Source of the DNA: Candidatus Firestoneibacteriota bacterium
GTDB lineage: Bacteria; Oederibacteriota; JAAXVQ01
Assembly (NCBI GenBank): GCA_013335425.1
Contig: JAAXVQ010000053.1
Coordinates: 1 to 9,743 of the forward strand
DNA length: 9,743 nucleotides
Reading direction: 5' to 3'
The translations under genes and the position numbers were made by a program. The stretch's first letter is position 1; each line of letters starts with the position of its first letter. This document shows, piece by piece, positions 1 to 5,901 of this stretch. Under the pieces are notes generated by a model. The model made no database searches. It had not been told where the DNA came from and saw only the letters and a program-made list of their open reading frames with translations.

Positions 1-1109
1 TGCTTTGGGCGTTCGTGCCCACCTCGGGCGGCTTCTCCCTGCCGCAGGCGTTGGGGCAGTTCGGCGCTAAAAACATTGTGGCCACCACAGGCTTGACCCA
101 GGCCAAGGTTCCGGCCCTGGGCGCGGCTTACCTGCCTCCGGCGCAAGCGCAAGCTGCGACCGAGCTGGCCGGGTTTTTGGACGCCCAGGTGGGGACCACG
201 GAAACGTTCTTTGATTTTTCCAATGAACCCTTGCTGTATTTTCTGGTGCCGCGCCGACCGGTGGTCTCGTCGCTGCTCACAGCGTCTTTGGCCACGTTTG
301 ACCAGCAACTCGAAGCGATCCGGCATTTGGCCGACGCCCGGGTCAAGGTCGTGGTCTGGCACGCTCCCGGCGAACCTGTCGGCAGCCTGGTGCCCTCTGA
401 AGTGGGGCAATATGCCTTGGCCGAGTACTTGTTGCACCAATTCACGCCCTTGACCGTCAAGGGTGGGCGCGTGGTTTTGGGTCCGCGCGCGGAAAATCCC
501 GCGCCGGATGCGGCCGCGGCTGCGGCCCTGCAGCAGCCGCTGACCTTGGGCCAACTGCCCTGGGCTTGGGGACGGTTTTCCAAATATGATCCGGGGCAAG
601 GCGCGGGGGCCGGCACGTTGGCCCCGGCCGAAGGCGCCAAGTCCGTGGAGCCCGCCGGCTTGACCATCACGGCTCAAGGCGACGAGTTGGCCGTGGGGGA
701 AGCGGGGCGCGAAGTCACGCTGACGCTCAAAGCCCAGCCGGACGCAACCCAAAACCCCAACGTGATCACCCTGCGGCTCAAAGTGCCTCCGGCCTTGGAC
801 GGACAAAGCGCGGTGCTGGCCTGGGGGGACAAGGCGAGCGGGCGCGAGGTGAGTTTTGCCCTGCAAGGCGACGGCCAAGCGCATGCTTATGTTTTGCGGG
901 TCGGAGCTATGCCGGCCTGGGTGTTGGCCGGAGAAATAAAAACCCTGCAATTGAAAATGCCCGGCGGGAACTGGGCCTGGGAAGCGGGGCATTTTCTGGC
1001 CATCCGCGATATCCCCCAGATCCAGGCGCCGGCACCACCGGCGCCGGTACCCGCAACCGCCCCGGCGGCCAAGACGGAAAAAACAAAACCCGCGGCCGGG
1101 AAAAAATAG
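1..1109 (+). CDS. C-terminal part of a large envelope protein, probably a membrane glycosyltransferase (5' end outside window)
   Basis: The frame is open from the first complete codon at 3, and no ribosome site precedes the GTG at 15, so the true start lies upstream. Counting from the GTG, residues 1-160 are soluble and include FFDFSNEPLLYFLVPRRP (about 65-82). Such a stretch is common in the periplasmic C-terminal part of polytopic GT39/PMT-like sugar transferases. Residues about 215-340 are beta-rich and contain SFALQGDGQAHAYVLRVG followed by a Trp and a short hydrophobic strand, a pattern I associate with beta-sandwich carbohydrate-binding-like modules. The last 27 residues are a Pro/Ala/Lys-rich tail. 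No membrane span is visible in this part. The transferase role is inferred from these weak patterns only; a secreted glycan-binding protein is the alternative. The stop is TAG, and 87 nt separate it from the next gene. Confidence 0.6.
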   Translation, partial: LWAFVPTSGGFSLPQALGQFGAKNIVATTGLTQAKVPALGAAYLPPAQAQAATELAGFLDAQVGTTETFFDFSNEPLLYFLVPRRPVVSSLLTASLATFDQQLEAIRHLADARVKVVVWHAPGEPVGSLVPSEVGQYALAEYLLHQFTPLTVKGGRVVLGPRAENPAPDAAAAAALQQPLTLGQLPWAWGRFSKYDPGQGAGAGTLAPAEGAKSVEPAGLTITAQGDELAVGEAGREVTLTLKAQPDATQNPNVITLRLKVPPALDGQSAVLAWGDKASGREVSFALQGDGQAHAYVLRVGAMPAWVLAGEIKTLQLKMPGGNWAWEAGHFLAIRDIPQIQAPAPPAPVPATAPAAKTEKTKPAAGKK

Positions 1110-1128
1110 CGACAGTGAGGTCCGTGTC

Positions 1129-1151
1129 GGGAACGGTTTGATTCCGTTCCC
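1129..1151 (+). other. Inverted repeat in the leader of the first PilZ gene
   Basis: Perfect 8-bp arms GGGAACGG (1129-1136) and CCGTTCCC (1144-1151) flank a 7-nt loop, 20 nt after the stop of the upstream gene. No T-run follows, so it is a poor match to an intrinsic terminator. It could be an mRNA-stabilising 3' hairpin of the upstream gene or part of the PilZ leader. Confidence 0.5.
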
Positions 1152-1162
1152 CGCAAACATAA

Positions 1163-1176
1163 TGCCGGAGACGGCA
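1163..1176 (+). other. Small GNRA-type hairpin before the first PilZ gene
   Basis: TGCCG and CGGCA form a 5-bp stem closed by GAGA, which fits the GNRA tetraloop class. It lies 7 nt before the GGGGAGG ribosome site of the PilZ gene, so it could affect initiation. I see no match to the c-di-GMP-I riboswitch consensus, and function is unknown. Confidence 0.35.
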
Positions 1177-1196
1177 AGGGGTCGGGGAGGCAATCC

Positions 1197-1640
1197 ATGG
1201 CCAATCATTTTTCAGGTGAAACCGGAGCCGAGCGCCGGCGCTTTCCGCGCAAACCCATGAAGCTGCGCGTGGCTTATCAGTGCCTGGCCAAGGACCGCAT
1301 TTCCCCCAAGGAGGCGCATGTGGCCCTCGACGTAGGTTCGGGCGGACTGGCTATGCGCAGCCATGAGCCCCTGGCCAAAGGGCAGATCGTCATGCTGACG
1401 CTGTTTATCCCGCTGGAGGAACGTTTGGCCGCCGCCGGCGGCGAAGTGCCCGATTATTCCGAGTCCGACTGCGTGGGGGCGAACATTCTCGCGCGCGTGG
1501 CGCGCTGCACGTCTTTGGGCCTGGGGGATTACCAGTTGGGCATCCAGTTTCTGGACGCCGACGGCCAGAGCCGGGAGCGCTTGAAAAAATTTCTGATGAA
1601 CTACCGCCTGTACCAGGCGGATTCTCCCGTGAACTATTAA
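1197..1640 (+). CDS. PilZ-domain protein with a variant DxGSGG motif
   Basis: A 147-residue single-domain PilZ protein; the family binds cyclic di-GMP and passes the signal to partner proteins. The arginine motif is ERRRFPR (R13-R15, R18). The second ligand motif reads DVGSGG at 45-50, where the usual form is [D/N]xSxGG, so the canonical Ser is Gly47 and a Ser sits one place later. The end of the barrel is YQLGIQF (112-118), followed by a helix (about 123-137). The loop at 72-96 is longer than in the second PilZ domain of this window. The start is supported by GGGGAGG at 1184-1190, 6 nt before the ATG. The stop lies 6 nt before the YihY/BrkB gene, which suggests co-transcription and possibly a shared function. 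No signal peptide or membrane span. Family assignment is firm; nucleotide binding is uncertain because of the motif change. Confidence 0.88.
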   Translation: MANHFSGETGAERRRFPRKPMKLRVAYQCLAKDRISPKEAHVALDVGSGGLAMRSHEPLAKGQIVMLTLFIPLEERLAAAGGEVPDYSESDCVGANILARVARCTSLGLGDYQLGIQFLDADGQSRERLKKFLMNYRLYQADSPVNY

Positions 1641-1646
1641 CCGTCC

Positions 1647-3041
1647 ATGTCCATGACCGAAACTGCCAAGCCGCCGGAGTCCCGCTGGAGCCGTTGGGCC
1701 AGGTTTTTCACCGAGGACGTGTGGCGTTTTGATTTTTCCGAGCTCACGCGCGCGCGCAAGTCCGCGCTCCAGGCGCTGCAGGTGCTGCTTTTGGTCGTCG
1801 AGCGCTTTTTCAAGGACCGCCTGCTGCTGCGCGCCGGCGCGTTGACGTACGCCACCATGCTTTCCATCGTGCCGCTGTTGGCGTTCATGTTCGCGGTGTT
1901 GAAGGGCATGGGCGTGCAGCGCCGCCTGGAACCCATCCTGCTGGAGCGCGTGGCCGTAGGGTCGCAGGAAATCGTCACCCGGCTGATGGCGTATATCGAC
2001 AAGGTCAATGTGGGTTCCTTGGGCGCCCTGGGCCTGGTCCTGCTGGTGTTGAGCGTTATTTTGGTTTTGGACAACGTGGAGAACGCGTTCAACGACATTT
2101 GGAACATCCGCGCCCGGCGCTCCTACCTGCGGAAGTTTTCCGACTACCTGGCGCTGATGACCGTGACGCCGCTGTTTCTGCTTTTGGCGATCTCCGTCAC
2201 CGCCAGTTTGAAAAGCATGACCGTGGTGACATGGCTGAAGTTCCAGCCCGGGCTCGGGCCCCTGGTGGTGTTGTTGCTGCGTTTGGTGCCCTATGCGTCC
2301 ATTTGGTTCGTACTCACTTTTTTGTACATGTTTCTGCCCAACACCCGGGTGAGGCTGGCTCCGGCGTTTTTGGCCGGCGCCTTGACCGGCACGGTCTGGC
2401 AGATCACCCAATGGTTCTACATCACCTTTCAGGTGGGCGTGGCCCGGTACAACGCCATTTACGGCACTTTCGCGCAATTGCCGGTGATGCTGGTATGGCT
2501 TTACATTTCCTGGGTGATCGTGCTTTTCGGCGGGGAGTTGACCTTCGCCCTGCAAAACGTTCACGCCTATCGGCGCGAGCGCAAAGGCGGAGAACTGCAT
2601 TTTCTAGGCAGGGTGGAATTGGCTTGGGGCTTGTTGCGGGAAACACACGCCCGGTTTGTGTCCGGCAACGCGCCTTGGACCGCGGCCGGGCTCTCCCGCG
2701 CGCAGCATGTGCCCCTGCACCAGGTGATGCAGGTCTTGGAGGAGATGACAGCCCTGGGCTATCTGCTGTGCGTCAAATCCGGGAAAGAAACGGCGTATGC
2801 GCCGGCCCGAAATTTTGAACACGTGCCTGTGGTGGAAGTGTTGGAAAAAATGGAACAAGCGCAGACCGGGCTTAAAGTCGTCACCGGCATGGGCGGCTGG
2901 CACGCCACCCGGATTCCGCCGGACGGCGCGCCCGAGCGCGGGTGGATTCAAAAAATCCGCTTCTCCCGGCGTCGGGCGCTGGCCGGGGTGATGCTCGCCG
3001 GCGATCGCAAGCCCGGGAAACGGACAAAGAAGCGGGATTGA
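1647..3041 (+). CDS. YihY/BrkB-family (UPF0761) inner-membrane protein with C-terminal winged-helix-like extension
   Basis: A 464-residue polytopic protein. About six hydrophobic segments can be read at residues 60-88, 125-142, 164-186, 203-229, 236-262 and 277-302. Typical family blocks are LRAGALTYATMLSIVPLLAF (61-80), LPNTRVR (230-236) and YGTFAQLPVMLVWLYISWV (272-290), followed by FGGEL. The family was once misnamed ribonuclease BN; its members are membrane proteins, and transport or envelope roles have been suggested but not settled. After the membrane part, residues about 318-408 look like a winged-helix domain (LHQVMQVLEEMTALGYL), and the tail is very basic. ATGs at 1647 and 1653 are both possible, and neither has a clear Shine-Dalgarno site, so expression may depend on coupling to the PilZ gene 6 nt upstream. 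Confidence 0.9.
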   Translation: MSMTETAKPPESRWSRWARFFTEDVWRFDFSELTRARKSALQALQVLLLVVERFFKDRLLLRAGALTYATMLSIVPLLAFMFAVLKGMGVQRRLEPILLERVAVGSQEIVTRLMAYIDKVNVGSLGALGLVLLVLSVILVLDNVENAFNDIWNIRARRSYLRKFSDYLALMTVTPLFLLLAISVTASLKSMTVVTWLKFQPGLGPLVVLLLRLVPYASIWFVLTFLYMFLPNTRVRLAPAFLAGALTGTVWQITQWFYITFQVGVARYNAIYGTFAQLPVMLVWLYISWVIVLFGGELTFALQNVHAYRRERKGGELHFLGRVELAWGLLRETHARFVSGNAPWTAAGLSRAQHVPLHQVMQVLEEMTALGYLLCVKSGKETAYAPARNFEHVPVVEVLEKMEQAQTGLKVVTGMGGWHATRIPPDGAPERGWIQKIRFSRRRALAGVMLAGDRKPGKRTKKRD

Positions 3042-3083
3042 AAACTGCGGCCGGGTCCGGCGAGCCCGGTTGGGAACGACACC

Positions 3084-3090
3084 AGGAGGA
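3084..3090 (+). promoter_or_regulatory. Shine-Dalgarno site for the second PilZ domain
   Basis: AGGAGGA lies 5 nt before the ATG at 3096. It fixes the start of the long PilZ-IlvE open frame and shows that the PilZ part is a real translation unit. Confidence 0.75.
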
Positions 3091-3095
3091 ACCGC

Positions 3096-4454
3096 ATGCT
3101 GCATCACGGCAAAATCGGATTTGAGCGGCGGGTGTTTCCGCGCTTCCATGTGGAATTGCCCATCGTTTATCAGCGCGAGGAAAAGGGTTCCCGGCACGCG
3201 CACGCACTCAATGTCTCCCAAGGGGGCATGCTCCTGACTTTGGAGGACATGGTCTCCCCCGGGGAACGCCTGCGCGTGAAAATGCATTTGACGGATAAAA
3301 ACGGCTCCCGCATCATCGAAGCCGTCGGGCGGGTGGTTTGGGTTTCGCTGCTGCCCCCGGGCGAGGGGAAGGGTTATCAGGTGGGCTTTACGTTCGAGGA
3401 AATCGACCCCCGGCATTTGAGCACCCTGCAGGCGTTTGAAGCCATTTGGCTCGAACAGGGGCAGCGGAAGCGGGGGTTTGGGGAAATCAGCGCGGCTTGG
3501 TCCGCGTTAAGAATCATCGGGAGGATTGACAGCATGGGATTTCCAGGCAAGGCTATTTGGATGGACGGAAAACTGGTGCCGTGGGACGACGCCAAAATTC
3601 ACGTGCTTTCGCATGTGGTGCACTATGCCTCCTGCGCGTTCGACGGGGTGCGCATTTATGCCAACCCCAACGGCGTTTTTATCCTGCGGCTGCGCGAGCA
3701 CATCAAACGGCTCTTTGATTCGGCCAAGATTTACCGCATGCCCATCCCCTACACGCAGGACGAGATTTGCGCCGCCGTGAAAACCACGGTGGAGGCCAAC
3801 GATTTGACCACGGGCTATATCCGCCCGTTCGTTTTTCGCGGCTATCACTCCCTGGGCGTGAACCCGCTGAGCTGCCCGGTGGTGACGGCCATCGCGGCCT
3901 GGGAATGGGGCGCTTATCTGGGGGACGAGGGCATGCAAAACGGCGTCTCGGTGCGCATCTCTTCCTGGAACCGCCCGGCGCCCAACACCCTCCCCGCCAT
4001 GGCCAAGGTGGCCGCCAATTACATGAACTCCCAGCTCATCAAGCTCGAAGCCATCGAGAGCGGGTTTGAGGAAGGCATCGCCCTGGATTCGTTCGGATAC
4101 ATCTCCGAAGGCTCGGGGGAGAACATCTTTATCGTGAAAAACAACACCCTCTACACGCCGCCGTCGTCTTCGAGCATCCTGCCGGGCATTACCCGGCACT
4201 GCGTGTTTCAACTGGCGCGCGAGCTGGGTTATGAAGTCAAACAGCACGTGCTGCCGCGCGAGAGCCTCTACACGGCCGACGAAGCCTTCATGACCGGCAC
4301 CGCCGCCGAAATCACCCCCATCGCCAAGGTCGACAACGTGCCCGTGGGGGAGGGCGGCCGCGGCCCCGTGACCCGGGCGATTCAGGCGGCTTACTTCGAC
4401 ATCTTAACGGGCAAGCGCGCGGATACCTACCACTGGTTGGAAAAAGTCCGTTAG
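3096..4454 (+). CDS. ilvE: PilZ domain fused in frame to branched-chain amino acid aminotransferase
   Basis: A single 452-residue open frame. Residues about 9-115 are a canonical PilZ c-di-GMP-binding domain: ERRVFPR (10-16), NVSQGG (39-44), then YQVGFTF (94-100). Residues 116-146 are a linker, partly helical and basic. Residues 147-452 are a full-length class IV PLP aminotransferase matching IlvE, which interconverts Leu, Ile and Val with their 2-oxo acids using glutamate/2-oxoglutarate. No stop separates the parts. The nearest stops are TAA at 3508-3510 and TGA at 3527-3529, both in other frames. An ordinary PilZ gene next to an ordinary ilvE gene would look the same after one small indel in the linker. 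The choices are a true c-di-GMP-responsive fusion, an overlapping pair with independent IlvE starts, or a sequence error. Each domain is certain; fusion of the mature protein is not. Confidence 0.7.
   Translation: MLHHGKIGFERRVFPRFHVELPIVYQREEKGSRHAHALNVSQGGMLLTLEDMVSPGERLRVKMHLTDKNGSRIIEAVGRVVWVSLLPPGEGKGYQVGFTFEEIDPRHLSTLQAFEAIWLEQGQRKRGFGEISAAWSALRIIGRIDSMGFPGKAIWMDGKLVPWDDAKIHVLSHVVHYASCAFDGVRIYANPNGVFILRLREHIKRLFDSAKIYRMPIPYTQDEICAAVKTTVEANDLTTGYIRPFVFRGYHSLGVNPLSCPVVTAIAAWEWGAYLGDEGMQNGVSVRISSWNRPAPNTLPAMAKVAANYMNSQLIKLEAIESGFEEGIALDSFGYISEGSGENIFIVKNNTLYTPPSSSSILPGITRHCVFQLARELGYEVKQHVLPRESLYTADEAFMTGTAAEITPIAKVDNVPVGEGGRGPVTRAIQAAYFDILTGKRADTYHWLEKVR
3519..3524 (+). promoter_or_regulatory. 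Internal Shine-Dalgarno site for separate IlvE synthesis
   Basis: GGGAGG ends 9 nt before the in-frame ATG at 3534. That ATG lies just where standalone IlvE proteins begin, 5 residues before the conserved first strand. This argues that IlvE is, or recently was, translated on its own even though the PilZ frame reads into it. Confidence 0.65.
3534..4454 (+). CDS. ilvE: Branched-chain amino acid aminotransferase (IlvE), internal-start form
   Basis: This is the 306-residue product expected from the internal ATG; E. coli IlvE has almost the same length. It is a PLP enzyme for the last step of Leu, Ile and Val synthesis and the first step of their breakdown, and should be cytosolic. In this numbering the PLP-binding lysine is K158 in MAKVAANYMNSQL, and the catalytic-site glutamate is E192 in GYISEGSGENIF. 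Pocket residues Y31, F36, R40, Y95, R97, V109 and Y163 and the TGTAAEI segment (254-260) match those of E. coli. FDGVR (36-40) has Asp where FEGIR is usual, a mild change. SRESLY-type (RESLYTADEAFM) and GPVTRAIQ blocks confirm the BCAT class over D-amino-acid transaminase or 4-amino-4-deoxychorismate lyase. It shares its frame with the PilZ domain upstream. A PIN-PhoH gene follows after 73 nt. Confidence 0.85.
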   Translation: MGFPGKAIWMDGKLVPWDDAKIHVLSHVVHYASCAFDGVRIYANPNGVFILRLREHIKRLFDSAKIYRMPIPYTQDEICAAVKTTVEANDLTTGYIRPFVFRGYHSLGVNPLSCPVVTAIAAWEWGAYLGDEGMQNGVSVRISSWNRPAPNTLPAMAKVAANYMNSQLIKLEAIESGFEEGIALDSFGYISEGSGENIFIVKNNTLYTPPSSSSILPGITRHCVFQLARELGYEVKQHVLPRESLYTADEAFMTGTAAEITPIAKVDNVPVGEGGRGPVTRAIQAAYFDILTGKRADTYHWLEKVR

Positions 4455-4527
4455 CGGCCGCCTCCCAAGGCAGCCGACACCCTGGCAAACCGCGGCGGCG
4501 CACCCGCCCCGCGAAGGAGAGGTCCCG

Positions 4528-5838
4528 ATGGTCAAAACCTTCATGCTTGACACCAATGTGCTGCTGCACAACCCGCAGGCGCTCACGTCGTTCGGCGATA
4601 ACCGCGTGGTGATACCCATCGGCGCGCTCGAGGAGATGGACCAGTTTAAGAAGCTCAACGACGAGAAGGGCAAACACGCGCGCCAGGTTTCGCGCTTCAT
4701 CGACGGGTTGCGCGCCCAGGGCTCGATCGCCCAGGGCGTGAAAATGGAAAACGGGGGCATTTTGCAGGTGTTGGTGGAATTCCCCGAGAACCGTCTGCCG
4801 GGACTTGACCCGGCCAAGATCGACAACCAGATCATTGCCCTGGCTCTGGCGCTTAAAGAGCGCACGGGGGAGGACGTCCGCATTGTCACGAAAGACGTCA
4901 ACATGCGCGTCAAGGCCGACGCGCTGGGCATAACGGCCGAGGATTTTGAGAAGAACAAGGTGAAGATCGAGGAGCTCTACTCCGGCGTGACCAAGCTCCC
5001 GCTGCCGGCCGAGGACATCAACAAATTCGCGGCCGAAAAGCGTTTGACTTTAAGCCAAGCGGATCTGTTTCCCAACCAGTTCGTGATACTAAAAGACGAA
5101 GCCGGCTCTTCGCAGAGTCTGGTGGGCAAAATGAAATGGCCCGAACGCGTGCTGGTGCCCTTGACCAACAGCGACCAGGAAGTCTGGGGCATCAAGGCCA
5201 AGAACCTGCAGCAGCGCCTGGCCATGGAACTGCTCTTGGACGACACCATTCCGCTGGTCACGCTGGTGGGACCCGCGGGCACGGGCAAGACCCTGCTGGC
5301 CGTGGCCGCGGCCCTGCGCAAGACGCTGGACGAGAAGGCCTACCGTAAGATTTTGGTGAGTCGCCCGGTGATTCCCTTGGGGCGCGACATCGGGTTTCTG
5401 CCCGGCTCCAAGGAAGAGAAACTCCAACCCTGGATGCAGCCGATCTTCGACAATTTGGAATTTCTCATGGACCAAAACGGCGACTCGGGCGAAAGCGGCG
5501 AAGGCACGCTGCGCTACATGCTGGAAACCGGCAAGATCGTGCTCGAAGCCGTGACCTATATCCGCGGGCGCACGCTGCCCAAACAGTTCATCATCATCGA
5601 CGAGGCGCAGAACTTGACGCCCCACGAGGTGAAAACCATCGTCTCGCGCGCCGGGGACGAAACCAAGGTGGTGCTCACGGGCGACCCCTACCAGATCGAC
5701 AACCCCTACTTGGATTCAAACTCCAACGGACTGACGTATTTGGTCGAGCTGTTTAAAAGCCAGCATTTGGCCGGGCACGTGACCCTTTACAAGAGCGAGC
5801 GTTCGGCCCTGGCGGCTTTGGCTGCGAAAATATTATAA
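4528..5838 (+). CDS. PIN-domain plus PhoH ATPase (PhoH2/YlaK type)
   Basis: A 436-residue two-domain protein. Residues 1-140 are a PIN nuclease domain with the expected acidic residues: D8 in MLDTNVLL, E35/E36 in ALEEMD, D99 in KIDNQIIALAL and D123 in VTKDVNMRVKA. Residues about 220-436 are the PhoH P-loop ATPase, with Walker A GPAGTGKT (248-255), Walker B FIIIDEAQ (354-361, D358/E359) and the sensor-like VVLTGDPYQID. Proteins with this architecture in mycobacteria act as RNA unwinding and cleaving enzymes; a role in RNA turnover or stress here is inferred from family. Despite the PhoH name, there is no direct phosphate-starvation evidence in the sequence. All motifs are intact and length is normal. 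The ribosome site AAGGAGAGG (4514-4522) is 5 nt before the ATG. The gene stands apart from both neighbours by 60-75 nt. Confidence 0.95.
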   Translation: MVKTFMLDTNVLLHNPQALTSFGDNRVVIPIGALEEMDQFKKLNDEKGKHARQVSRFIDGLRAQGSIAQGVKMENGGILQVLVEFPENRLPGLDPAKIDNQIIALALALKERTGEDVRIVTKDVNMRVKADALGITAEDFEKNKVKIEELYSGVTKLPLPAEDINKFAAEKRLTLSQADLFPNQFVILKDEAGSSQSLVGKMKWPERVLVPLTNSDQEVWGIKAKNLQQRLAMELLLDDTIPLVTLVGPAGTGKTLLAVAAALRKTLDEKAYRKILVSRPVIPLGRDIGFLPGSKEEKLQPWMQPIFDNLEFLMDQNGDSGESGEGTLRYMLETGKIVLEAVTYIRGRTLPKQFIIIDEAQNLTPHEVKTIVSRAGDETKVVLTGDPYQIDNPYLDSNSNGLTYLVELFKSQHLAGHVTLYKSERSALAALAAKIL

Positions 5839-5865
5839 CGTCCGGCTGCGACTGTTCGCGGGAAA

Positions 5866-5881
5866 GCAGCTTCTACGCTGC
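5866..5881 (+). other. Short inverted repeat between the PhoH gene and the exported-protein gene
   Basis: GCAGC and GCTGC flank TTCTAC, 28 nt after the PhoH stop. There is no T-run, so a terminator is doubtful. It may be a weak 3' hairpin or chance. Confidence 0.25.
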
Positions 5882-5901
5882 GGCGGGCGCATAACCCGGC
5901 A

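Noticed and set aside
1110..1196. c-di-GMP-I riboswitch before PilZ1
   Set aside because: GCAAAC and a GNRA loop are present, but the order of stems and the conserved receptor half of the motif are missing, and the leader is too short.
1212..2600. Long open frame on the - strand (462 codons)
   Set aside because: It lies opposite PilZ1 and the YihY gene and is very rich in His, Gln and Arg, as antisense of GC-rich genes is. No domain or ribosome site.
3001..3008. GCGATCGC octamer resembling the cyanobacterial HIP1 repeat
   Set aside because: Only one was noticed, inside the YihY coding region, and such an octamer is expected by chance in GC-rich DNA.
3507..4247. Open frame on the - strand opposite IlvE (246 codons)
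   Set aside because: The + strand is an unambiguous IlvE; the antisense frame has biased composition and no recognisable motif.
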